Below are positions 7,049 through 13,750 of a stretch of 17,948 nucleotides of DNA, piece after piece. The first letter of the stretch is position 1. Every line of letters starts with the position of its first letter. A model generated the notes under the pieces. It ran no database searches and was not told where the DNA came from. It worked only from the letters and a program-made list of their open reading frames with translations. Both the position numbers and the translations under genes were made by a program. Source of the stretch: an uncultured Eubacteriales bacterium (GTDB taxonomy: Bacteria > Bacillota > Clostridia > Oscillospirales > CAG-272); contig CATYXQ010000040.1 in the NCBI GenBank assembly GCA_958414825.1, positions 1 through 17,948 on the forward strand, in the 5' to 3' direction.

Positions 7049-7812
7049 AATTTACGGATTTTTATGCGCATTTTGAGAAAATGATTCCAAAACAATATGC
7101 GTGCAGTTGGGATAACGACGGTTTGATGTGTGCTTCGGATATGATGTCTGAAGTGCGGCGTGTTCTTTGTACGCTGGATGTGACCGATGAAGCACTTTTC
7201 TATGCGTCCGAATATGGCTTTGATACAATACTGTCGCATCATCCGTTGATTTTTCGTCCGCTGGGCGCGGTAACGGCTGCGCAGAATGTGTCGAGAAACG
7301 TGATTTTTGCAATTGAAAAACGGATTCGCGTGCTTTCCTATCACACGCGTTTTGATGCCATGCCGGGCGGAATGAATGATTTACTCGCGGACGCGCTTGG
7401 TTTGCAGCACGTAAAGCCTTTTGGAGACGGAGAAAGCGATATGGGGCGTGTCGGCAATCTGGAGCAGGAGATCGAAATTGATGCCTTTTGTGAAACGATC
7501 AAAACGGCGCTTGGCGCGCCGTTTGTTTTGCTGTCGAATGTCGGCACAAAGGCCAAGCGCGTGGCGGTATTGGGCGGAGAAGGTAAGGATTTTATTTCGA
7601 GTGCTTTGGAAACAGGCGCGGATACATTTGTTTCCGGAAATTTGGGCTATCATCATATGATTGAAGCGCCTGAGCGCGGTATTACGTTAATCGAAGCGGG
7701 ACATTATTTTACTGAAAATTTGATTTGCTCGTATTTTAGCAGACAGGTGAAACTTATGGATCCGGATATTGTATGCGAAACGTTTTCATCCAATCGAATT
7801 GTGCAAAAATAG
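7045..7812 (+). CDS. Nif3-like dinuclear metal centre hexameric protein
   Basis: 255 residues, the short form of the Nif3/YqfO/YbgI family without the middle PII-like insert. These proteins form hexameric rings with a two-metal site. Some members are annotated GTP cyclohydrolase 1 type 2, but the physiological role is uncertain. Metal-ligand motifs are visible: SHHPLIF (His about 65 and 66), HTRFDAMPGGMNDLL (His about 100, Asp about 104) and GHYFTENL (His about 220, Glu about 224). The start overlaps the trmK stop by four bases, so the two are translationally coupled. The gene ends with TAG and is followed by a terminator. Confidence 0.92.
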   Translation: MKFTDFYAHFEKMIPKQYACSWDNDGLMCASDMMSEVRRVLCTLDVTDEALFYASEYGFDTILSHHPLIFRPLGAVTAAQNVSRNVIFAIEKRIRVLSYHTRFDAMPGGMNDLLADALGLQHVKPFGDGESDMGRVGNLEQEIEIDAFCETIKTALGAPFVLLSNVGTKAKRVAVLGGEGKDFISSALETGADTFVSGNLGYHHMIEAPERGITLIEAGHYFTENLICSYFSRQVKLMDPDIVCETFSSNRIVQK

Positions 7813-7866
7813 CGATGCGAAATAATATGTTTGAATCGTCTGTTTTGAGAGAATTTTTTAACATTA

Positions 7867-7906
7867 CAAAAGCAGACTGTCCTCTCGGACAGCCTGCTTT
7901 TGTTTT
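7867..7906 (+). terminator. Terminator of the trmK-Nif3 transcript
   Basis: CAAAAGCAG/CTGCTTTTG and CTGTCC/GGACAG arms stack with a single A-C mismatch around a TCTC loop, followed by TTTTGTTTTG. The A-rich left arm may also serve the convergent pckG transcript. Confidence 0.85.
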
Positions 7907-7995
7907 GCGGTAAACATATTCATTGAGAGAATAAGGAAGAGAAAGGCGTTCCGCCGTCTCTTAAAATCTCTTTGGAATGTGTTTGTTTTATTCTT

Positions 7996-8038
7996 AACGG
8001 CTGGTATTGGCTGATTGTTTTCAGCCAAGCCGTTTTTC
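7996..8038 (+). terminator. Second hairpin overlapping the pckG stop codon
   Basis: AACGGCT pairs with AGCCGTT and TGGCTGA with TCAGCCA, with a five-base bulge (GGTAT) on one side. On the plus strand it is followed by TTTTT. It includes the last codons of pckG. It could be a backup terminator for plus-strand transcripts or a 3' stabilising hairpin for pckG mRNA; the minus-strand side has no T-run. Confidence 0.4.
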
Positions 8039-9799
8039 CAGAGCATCAAGTTCTGTATGCAGTTCAGCAGGAACACGGTCGCCGATCAATGCATAAAATT
8101 CGCGAATGTTTTTAACGTCATCTTTCCAGGAATCAATATCAATTGTCAAAAGGTCTTTGATCGTATCGATGGAGACGTCATTCAGCCCCTCAATGTTGAT
8201 ATCTTCCGGTTTCGGAACATAGCCAACGGGCGTTTCTACTGCATCGACCGCATTTTCGCAGCGTGCCAAAATCCACAGCAATACACGCATATTATCGCCG
8301 AATCCGGGCCAAATAAAGTTTCCGTCATCGTCCGTGCGGAACCAGTTGACATTGAAAATCTTGGGCGCATTCGGAATTTTCTTGCCCATTTCAAGCCAGT
8401 GTGCGAAATAATCGCCCATATTGTAACCAACAAACGGACGCATTGCCATCGGGTCGCGGCGAACTACGCCGACCGCGCCTGCTGCGGCTGCCGTGGTCTC
8501 AGAAGCCATAATCGAGCCGACAAACGTGCCGTGCTGCCAGTTATAGGATTGATAAACCAGAGGCGCCGTTTTAGCGCGCCGTCCGCCGAATACGATTGCA
8601 CTGATCGGAACGCCGGCGGGATTGTTGAATTCAGAGGAGAGGCAGGGACAATTGGTTGCTTTTGCAGTAAATCTGGAGTTTGGATGCGCGCCGCACGTAC
8701 TCTTGTCTTTCTTGTCGTATTTCGTGCAGTCCCACTTGTTGCCTTTCCAGTCGATCGCGTTTTTCGGCGGGTTGTTGTCAAGCCCCTCCCACCAAACCGT
8801 ATTGTTGTCAAGATTGTGAACAACGTTTGTGAAAATCGTATCTTTCATCGTAGTGTGCAGGGCATTCGGATTGGATTTTTCATTGGTGCCTGGGGCTACG
8901 CCAAAGAATCCGTTTTCAGGGTTGACAGCCCAGAGTCTGCCGTCGCTGCCGATGCGAAGCCATGCGATATCGTCGCCTACGCACCATACTCTATAGCCGA
9001 GGTTTTTGTAAATTTCCGGCGGAATCAGCATGGCAAGATTGGTTTTTCCGCATGCGGACGGGAAAGCAGCGGAGATATATTTGATCTGACCGTTGGGATA
9101 TTCAATGCCCAGAATCAACATATGCTCTGCCATCCAGCCCTCTTTTCTTCCAAGATAGGAAGCAATGCGGAGCGCAAAACATTTTTTGCCGAGCAAAACG
9201 TTTCCGCCGTATCCGGAGTTGACAGACCAAATCGTGTTGTCTTCCGGGAAATGGCAAATATAACGATTTTCTTCATCCAGTTCTGCTTTGGAATGAAGTC
9301 CTTTGATGAAATCAGCGCTGTCACCGAGCGCTTCCAGAACGTTGTTGCCGACTCTGGTCATAATCAGCATATTCAACACAACATAAATAGAGTCAGTCAG
9401 TTCGATACCGTATTTTGCAAAGTCTGATCCCACAATACCCATAGAGTAGGGAATAACGTACATGGTTCTGCCCTTCATAGAACCGGTATACAGCTTTGTC
9501 AGTGTGGCATAGCATTCTGCGGGCGCCATCCAGTTGTTGATATTGCCGGCGTCTTCCTTTTTGGTTGTGCAGATAAACGTCCTGTTTTCTACACGGGCTA
9601 CATCATTGATGGCCGTTCTGTGCAGATAGCAGTTCGGCAGTAATTCTTGATTCAGCTTGATAATCTCGCCGGTTGAGCAAGCTTCTGCGCGGAGAGCTTC
9701 CGCCTGTTCTTCAGTGCCGTCGATCCAGACAATTTTGTCAGGCTGAGTCATAGCGGCCATTTCATCAATCCATTTGACGACATGCATGTTTTGGGTCAT
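8021..9799 (-). CDS. pckG: Phosphoenolpyruvate carboxykinase, GTP-dependent type
   Basis: 592 residues, the length of the GTP family (EC 4.1.1.32). It interconverts oxaloacetate plus GTP with phosphoenolpyruvate, CO2 and GDP in the cytoplasm. Diagnostic motifs are the kinase-1 loop AAFPSACGKTNL (about 244-255) with the GTP-type active-site Cys at about 250, the metal-binding VGDDIAWLRIG (about 274-284), and SGYGGN (about 195-200). The ATP-type enzyme would show a GLSGTGKTT-like loop instead. GGAG lies upstream of the ATG at 9797-9799. It is a single-gene unit. In fermenting anaerobes it often works in the carboxylating direction to make oxaloacetate for succinate or anabolism, but direction cannot be read from sequence. 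Confidence 0.97.
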   Translation of the reverse strand: MTQNMHVVKWIDEMAAMTQPDKIVWIDGTEEQAEALRAEACSTGEIIKLNQELLPNCYLHRTAINDVARVENRTFICTTKKEDAGNINNWMAPAECYATLTKLYTGSMKGRTMYVIPYSMGIVGSDFAKYGIELTDSIYVVLNMLIMTRVGNNVLEALGDSADFIKGLHSKAELDEENRYICHFPEDNTIWSVNSGYGGNVLLGKKCFALRIASYLGRKEGWMAEHMLILGIEYPNGQIKYISAAFPSACGKTNLAMLIPPEIYKNLGYRVWCVGDDIAWLRIGSDGRLWAVNPENGFFGVAPGTNEKSNPNALHTTMKDTIFTNVVHNLDNNTVWWEGLDNNPPKNAIDWKGNKWDCTKYDKKDKSTCGAHPNSRFTAKATNCPCLSSEFNNPAGVPISAIVFGGRRAKTAPLVYQSYNWQHGTFVGSIMASETTAAAAGAVGVVRRDPMAMRPFVGYNMGDYFAHWLEMGKKIPNAPKIFNVNWFRTDDDGNFIWPGFGDNMRVLLWILARCENAVDAVETPVGYVPKPEDINIEGLNDVSIDTIKDLLTIDIDSWKDDVKNIREFYALIGDRVPAELHTELDALEKRLG

Positions 9800-9852
9800 G
9801 TTTTTGTTCTCCTATTATATATAAAATTTTTTATTGAAAAACCAACTTTTCC

Positions 9853-9881
9853 CTAATAATAATATAACACGGATTTGTCAA
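9853..9881 (-). promoter_or_regulatory. Possible pckG promoter
   Basis: On the minus strand a consensus TTGACA (9876-9881) lies about 80 bases before the start. The region after it is AT-rich and the -10 is ambiguous: TATTAG at 17 bases spacing or TATTAT at 14. The rest of 9800-9991 shows no gene or clear terminator. Confidence 0.45.
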
Positions 9882-9991
9882 ATTTGCAATAGGAAACAGT
9901 AAATGATCCAGAATTTCACAGTACGTCAAAAAAAAGTCACACAATGAACATATCTTTGGCAAATTTTAAGATTGAATTCATAAATTGCGTG

Positions 9992-11248
9992 TCAGTATTT
10001 TAAAATATTGTATCTTTGATTCAGAACTTGCCACAGAACCGGGCAGTTGTAGTCCAGCGACATAATGCTGACACCGCCGAGCTTATAACGATCCAGCATA
10101 TCCAGTTTCTCTGAAATGGAGCGCGCGTCTTCGTAACAAATTAAATGTTCTTCCGGAAATTTTCGGGTATTTTCCGTATATTGAATATAAGGTGTGCGGC
10201 TTTGCTCATTAAAGGCGGAAGTGATCGCACGGCCGTTTGCGATTTCCAGCCCAGCAGAAGCGCTGACGGCCATTTTTCTATAATCAGATCCGTTTTTAAT
10301 GTAGTCAATTCCGAAAGTCGGAATGCCCATAAGCAACTTCGGCGCGTGTTTTGGCATGTTTTCCGATCCGAAAAAATCCTGCATTTTGTTATACGGCGCC
10401 GCTGGGGACGTTATTTTCTCATCATCCCAAATGAAGTTCCAGACCGGTGTGAAGTCTGTTATATTGATTTTATTTTCATCATTTTCGCTGAGTGCGGTCG
10501 GCAACGGAAGAATGGGAGAGATAATTTTTATATCTGAATCTCCCGCAAGTCCATGCAGAGCCAGCAGCATATCGACATATTTGTAATTGTCTTCTTCAGG
10601 AAGGCCTTCAAAGGAGATTTCTATTCCGCCGGCACCGCTGGTGCGCGCTGCTTGCAGTGCGCTTTGAATAAAGCGTTCGGTAGCCTCCGGAGATTGCAGC
10701 ATTACGGAGACACGGCGGGGATCATATTTTCCGCGCATATCCAGAGCATCAATAAATAAAAATGGAATGCTTCGGTATTTTCTTGCTGCTGCTGTATAAG
10801 GGCGTATGTCGCGCGTAAGGGACACACCGTTGTCGGTAAGTCGCGTGGCATTTTGTATACTGAGGGCAGATATGTATGGAAGTTGTTTTTCGACAGCGTC
10901 TGCAGAAGCGCCGCCTGAGTATGCGTGTACGATGATTTGCGGGGATCCGGTTCTGTCATATTCCAGGTTGAGCGTTTGAGAGGGCGTCAGAGGATCTTCG
11001 ATGGTCTGCGGGTTGTTTTGCATCAGGGAAAGCACGCTGATGTTGTTTTTTTCTGCAATGCTTTGCAGGGTATCTCCTCCGCGCACCATGCAGGTTCTGC
11101 ATGGTTTGCTGATAATCAGTGTTTGTCCCGGTATTAGCTTTCTTTCCGGATCTAGAAAATTATCGGTTAAAATTCTGGATTCGGGAATGCCGTATTGCCG
11201 GGCAATGGAATAAAACGTATCGCTTGGACTTACAGTATGAATAATCAT
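9992..11248 (-). CDS. LysM-GH18 glycosidase, SleL/YaaH-like spore or wall hydrolase with altered active site
   Basis: 418 residues from the ATG at 11246-11248, chosen because GAGGTG stands just upstream; a longer in-frame upstream extension is rejected. Two LysM peptidoglycan-binding repeats (about 2-47 and 51-97) are followed by a GH18-like barrel. This matches SleL/YaaH, N-acetylglucosaminidases of the spore cortex that also lack a signal peptide, as here. In family members the catalytic strand reads like DGVNIDFE. Here it is GGIEISFE: the acid Glu (about 214) is kept, but the assisting Asp two residues before it is Ser (about 212) and the first Asp is Gly. Activity may be reduced or changed. 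It is divergent from eno, with a palindrome between them. A sporulation role is inferred from the family. Confidence 0.85.
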   Translation of the reverse strand: MIIHTVSPSDTFYSIARQYGIPESRILTDNFLDPERKLIPGQTLIISKPCRTCMVRGGDTLQSIAEKNNISVLSLMQNNPQTIEDPLTPSQTLNLEYDRTGSPQIIVHAYSGGASADAVEKQLPYISALSIQNATRLTDNGVSLTRDIRPYTAAARKYRSIPFLFIDALDMRGKYDPRRVSVMLQSPEATERFIQSALQAARTSGAGGIEISFEGLPEEDNYKYVDMLLALHGLAGDSDIKIISPILPLPTALSENDENKINITDFTPVWNFIWDDEKITSPAAPYNKMQDFFGSENMPKHAPKLLMGIPTFGIDYIKNGSDYRKMAVSASAGLEIANGRAITSAFNEQSRTPYIQYTENTRKFPEEHLICYEDARSISEKLDMLDRYKLGGVSIMSLDYNCPVLWQVLNQRYNILKY

Positions 11249-11284
11249 GGGAAGCACCTCATCGTTGGAATTTCTAACAGTATA

Positions 11285-11308
11285 TGCAAAATAAAGATTT
11301 ATTTTGCA
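11285..11308. promoter_or_regulatory. Perfect 24-base palindrome between the LysM-GH18 gene and eno
   Basis: Arms TGCAAAATAAA and TTTATTTTGCA (11 bases each) are exact complements around a two-base GA centre. On the minus strand the palindrome directly abuts a TATACT (11279-11284) that fits a -10 box for the LysM gene, so a bound protein would cover its -35/spacer region. The two-base centre makes a DNA operator more likely than an RNA hairpin. No regulator is identified. Confidence 0.55.
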
Positions 11309-11372
11309 GAACAGAATTTTTGAGGTAAAAATGATAATAATATTCTCGTACATTCATTTAGGAGGGACAGGC

Positions 11373-12635
11373 ATGGGAAAAAATTATATAACGAAAGTAT
11401 GCGGCAGGGAAGTCTTGGATTCCCGCGGAAATCCGACTGTGGAGGCATCCGTCGTTCTGAGTGACGGAACCGTGGGGATGGCAAGCGTTCCGTCCGGTGC
11501 ATCGACCGGTGCATATGAGGCGCATGAACTGCGGGATAAAGGCAGTGCGCGCTATGGCGGAAAAGGCGTTCTTGATGCGGTATGTAATATTCATAAAAAA
11601 ATTCATCCGGCATTATCCGGTATTTCTGTATATGAACAGTATGAGATCGACACGATTATGCAGGAAATTGACGGCACAGAGAATAAATCCGGATTGGGAG
11701 CAAATGCGATCCTTGCGGTTTCTATGGCATGTGCTCGTGCTGCGGCAAATTCATATCATATGCCGCTTTTTAAGTATCTCGGAGGGATTTCAGCGCGACG
11801 TCTTCCAGTGCCGATGATGAATATTTTAAACGGCGGCGCACACGCTTCAAATAATGTGGATATCCAGGAATTTATGATTGCGCCTGTCGGTGCACACAGT
11901 TTTTCGGATGCACTGCGGATTGGTGCGGAAATCTATCATACACTCGGAAAAATTCTTCGGGAGCGCGGACTTGCCACATCCGTGGGCGATGAGGGCGGAT
12001 ATGCACCGAATCTCGCGGGGGATGAAGAAGCGATTCAACTGATCTGCGAAGCGATTGAAGAAGCTGGATATGATACTGATGTCGTCAAAGTGGCACTGGA
12101 TGCAGCCAGCAGTGAGTGGCAAAATAACGGGGCGTATTTTTTGCCAAAAAGGAAAGTAAGTATGCAGACGGACGAGTTGATTTCGTATTGGGAAAATTTG
12201 ATTTCCAAATATCCCATTTGTTCAATAGAAGATGCATTGGATCAGTCCGATTTTGCCGGTTGGACAAGTTTGACGCGCCGAATCGGCAATAAAGTTATGC
12301 TGGTTGGAGATGATTTGTTTGTAACAAATACGAAGCGTCTGCTTGATGGAGTTCGTCTTGGTTCGGCAAACGCGATTTTGATCAAACCAAACCAAATCGG
12401 AACGCTTAGTGAAACGCTTGATGTTATTTTGTATGCTAAAGCGAATGGATACAAATTTATTTTATCTCATCGTTCCGGTGAAACTGAGGATACGACAATT
12501 GCGGATATAGCAGTGGCCTCTAATGCGCCCTTTATTAAGACCGGCGCGCCTTGCAGAAGCGAGCGTGTTGCAAAATACAACCGTTTGCTGCGCATAGAAA
12601 GTTCATTGAATTCAGGCGCCCTGTACGGAAACTGA
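11373..12635 (+). CDS. eno: Enolase (phosphopyruvate hydratase)
   Basis: 420 residues. Enolase converts 2-phosphoglycerate to phosphoenolpyruvate in glycolysis, with Mg2+, in the cytoplasm. All key residues can be placed: SGASTG loop (about 41-46), His 157 and Glu 166 (GGAHASNN...QEF), Glu 207 (GDEGGYAP), metal ligands Asp 243, Glu 286 and Asp 313, catalytic Lys 338 (IKPNQIGT), SHRSGET (365-371) and Lys 389. IKPNQ replaces the common bacterial IKVNQ, as in archaeal and some bacterial enolases. The start is ATG 11373 with AGGAGGG six bases upstream; a longer in-frame extension has no ribosome site. It stands alone, not in a gap-pgk-tpi-gpm cluster. Whether another eno copy exists is unknown. 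Confidence 0.97.
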   Translation: MGKNYITKVCGREVLDSRGNPTVEASVVLSDGTVGMASVPSGASTGAYEAHELRDKGSARYGGKGVLDAVCNIHKKIHPALSGISVYEQYEIDTIMQEIDGTENKSGLGANAILAVSMACARAAANSYHMPLFKYLGGISARRLPVPMMNILNGGAHASNNVDIQEFMIAPVGAHSFSDALRIGAEIYHTLGKILRERGLATSVGDEGGYAPNLAGDEEAIQLICEAIEEAGYDTDVVKVALDAASSEWQNNGAYFLPKRKVSMQTDELISYWENLISKYPICSIEDALDQSDFAGWTSLTRRIGNKVMLVGDDLFVTNTKRLLDGVRLGSANAILIKPNQIGTLSETLDVILYAKANGYKFILSHRSGETEDTTIADIAVASNAPFIKTGAPCRSERVAKYNRLLRIESSLNSGALYGN

Positions 12636-12645
12636 TTTTGTCTCT

Positions 12646-12679
12646 ATATGCGGCCGCTGAAACGGCGGCCGCATATTTC
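12646..12679 (+). terminator. GC-rich hairpin after eno, probable terminator
   Basis: A 12-base perfect stem ATATGCGGCCGC with its complement around a seven-base loop lies 11 bases after the eno stop. The T-run is short (TTTCGG), so termination efficiency is uncertain. Confidence 0.7.
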
Positions 12680-12702
12680 GGTATAAAAACTTAAAAAAAG
12701 TG

Positions 12703-12731
12703 TTGACAAGTTAAAACGAATATGGTAGTAT
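12703..12731 (+). promoter_or_regulatory. Promoter of the tRNA-Lys gene
   Basis: TTGACA (12703-12708) and TAGTAT (12726-12731) are 17 bases apart, ending about 17 bases before the mature tRNA 5' end. Confidence 0.8.
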
Positions 12732-12748
12732 ATTCAAGTGCGATGGAT

Positions 12749-12824
12749 GCCCCTGTAGCTCAGACGGTAGAGCACTTGACTTTTAATCAAGGTGTCCGGA
12801 GTTCGAATCTCCGCAGGAGCACCA
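12749..12824 (+). tRNA. tRNA-Lys (anticodon UUU), CCA encoded
   Basis: A full cloverleaf can be drawn. The acceptor is GCCCCTG with CAGGAGC, the D-stem GCTC/GAGC, the anticodon stem CTTGA/TCAAG with loop CTTTTAA (anticodon TTT), the T-stem CGGAG/CTCCG with loop TTCGAAT, then discriminator A and encoded CCA. Length is 76 bases with a standard short variable loop. The acceptor stem has one C-A mismatch at pair 3-70; a T at position 3 would restore it. The gene has its own promoter and terminator and stands alone. Confidence 0.96.
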
Positions 12825-12826
12825 AG

Positions 12827-12876
12827 AAAAAACACAACATAGTGGATGATTCCATTATGCTGTGTTTTTTTATTTA
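12827..12876. terminator. Terminator between tRNA-Lys and the response regulator, probably bidirectional
   Basis: A near-perfect 20-base stem beginning AAAAAACACA and ending TGTGTTTTTT closes a TGAT loop, with one A-C mismatch and one G-T pair. It follows the tRNA CCA by two bases and has A- and T-runs on both sides, so it can serve both convergent genes. Confidence 0.88.
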
Positions 12877-12900
12877 GTTTTGCACAGATATGTGATTGTT

Positions 12901-13590
12901 TTATTCCTTCACTTCAAATTTATAGCCAAAACCCCAGACACTGACGATTTCCCATCGCTTGGAAACGCCCTGTAATCGTTTTCTGAGACGTTTGATATGT
13001 ACATCTACCGTTCGGGAATCTCCCAGATAATCGTAGTTCCAAACTTTCTGAATCAGTTCGTTGCGTGAGAGGGCCACGTTTGGTTTTGATGCAAGCAGAT
13101 AGAGCAGCCGAAATTCTTTTGGAGGAATTTTTACTGCTTGATTGCATAATTTTAACTCTCGTTTGGTTTCATTGATTTCCAGATTTTCAAATCGCAGCGT
13201 TTCCTCAGGATACGCATTGCTTTTTGCGCGTTCTGTACGGCGCAAAACAGCGTGAATCCGCGCGGCGAGTTCATGTGCATCATACGGTTTGATAACTACA
13301 TCATCTGCTCCGCTTTCCAGGGCGGCGATCCGTGCTTCCAAATTAAAGCAATCAGAGAGCAGAATGACCGGTACAGTAAAGCTGTGCAGAACGGATTGAT
13401 ATGCATTCGGCGTTTGTGCGTCGCCTGTGTCAATGATTATAATATCGGGTGCAAGAAAGTGAATTTTGGCGTCAAGCTCCGGCGTCAGCGGTAAAAATCG
13501 AATTTCAAAATGTGAAATCGGTCCGAAATGTTTGGAAAATTGAGAGAAAACATGATCATTCGTTCCAATTAAGAGCAGTATCCCGTGCAT
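12901..13590 (-). CDS. OmpR/PhoB-family response regulator with atypical receiver
   Basis: 229 residues. The receiver (about 1-118) keeps the phospho-acceptor-position Asp 54 (IIIIDTG), Ser 79 (VILLSD) and Lys 101 (VIKPYD). The usual acidic pair after the first strand (as in ILIVDDD) is missing: the sequence reads LLLIGTND. Those acids bind the Mg2+ needed for phosphorylation, so signalling may not be a normal histidine-kinase relay. The C-terminal winged-helix DNA-binding domain (about 130-229) is intact, with PPKEFRLLYLLASKP, LIQKVWNYDYLGDSRTVDVH and the GFGYKF wing. No histidine kinase gene is adjacent. GAGGTG precedes the ATG. Target genes are unknown; it is divergent from ychF. Confidence 0.9.
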   Translation of the reverse strand: MHGILLLIGTNDHVFSQFSKHFGPISHFEIRFLPLTPELDAKIHFLAPDIIIIDTGDAQTPNAYQSVLHSFTVPVILLSDCFNLEARIAALESGADDVVIKPYDAHELAARIHAVLRRTERAKSNAYPEETLRFENLEINETKRELKLCNQAVKIPPKEFRLLYLLASKPNVALSRNELIQKVWNYDYLGDSRTVDVHIKRLRKRLQGVSKRWEIVSVWGFGYKFEVKE

Positions 13591-13612
13591 AATTTCACCT
13601 CATATCTTTTTT

Positions 13613-13641
13613 AGTATAGCACATAAAATGTAACAAAGCAA
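13613..13641 (-). promoter_or_regulatory. Probable promoter of the response regulator gene
   Basis: On the minus strand TTGCTT (13636-13641) and TATACT (13613-13618) are 17 bases apart, about 22 bases before the ATG. The -35 is imperfect. Confidence 0.6.
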
Positions 13642-13690
13642 TGAACAAAAATAATTAAATCGATTGGCGTCAAAAAAGTTCGGCGTTCAC

Positions 13691-13719
13691 TTGCAAAAAA
13701 TCGGTGAATGTTATATAAT
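13691..13719 (+). promoter_or_regulatory. Promoter of ychF
   Basis: TTGCAA (13691-13696) and a perfect TATAAT (13714-13719) are 17 bases apart, about 30 bases before the ATG at 13751. It diverges from the response regulator promoter. Confidence 0.75.
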
Positions 13720-13750
13720 AACAAAAGTAAATCGTGAAAGGGACATAAAA

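Noticed and set aside
8015..9427. A 470-codon open frame on the plus strand opposite pckG
   Set aside because: It lies wholly inside pckG on the other strand, has no ribosome binding site and resembles no known protein. Codon bias of the real gene explains the lack of stops.
9800..9991. Riboswitch or small RNA upstream of pckG
   Set aside because: The stretch is AT-rich with no convincing stems or conserved riboswitch motif; only a possible promoter is supported.
12646..12679. Two GCGGCCGC octamers after eno as a cloning scar
   Set aside because: They are the two arms of a natural terminator stem and are flanked by ordinary genomic sequence.
13664..13750. Longer ychF product starting upstream
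   Set aside because: The extension crosses the TTGCAA/TATAAT promoter, and the family starts with the MKLGIVGLPNVGKS region at 13751.
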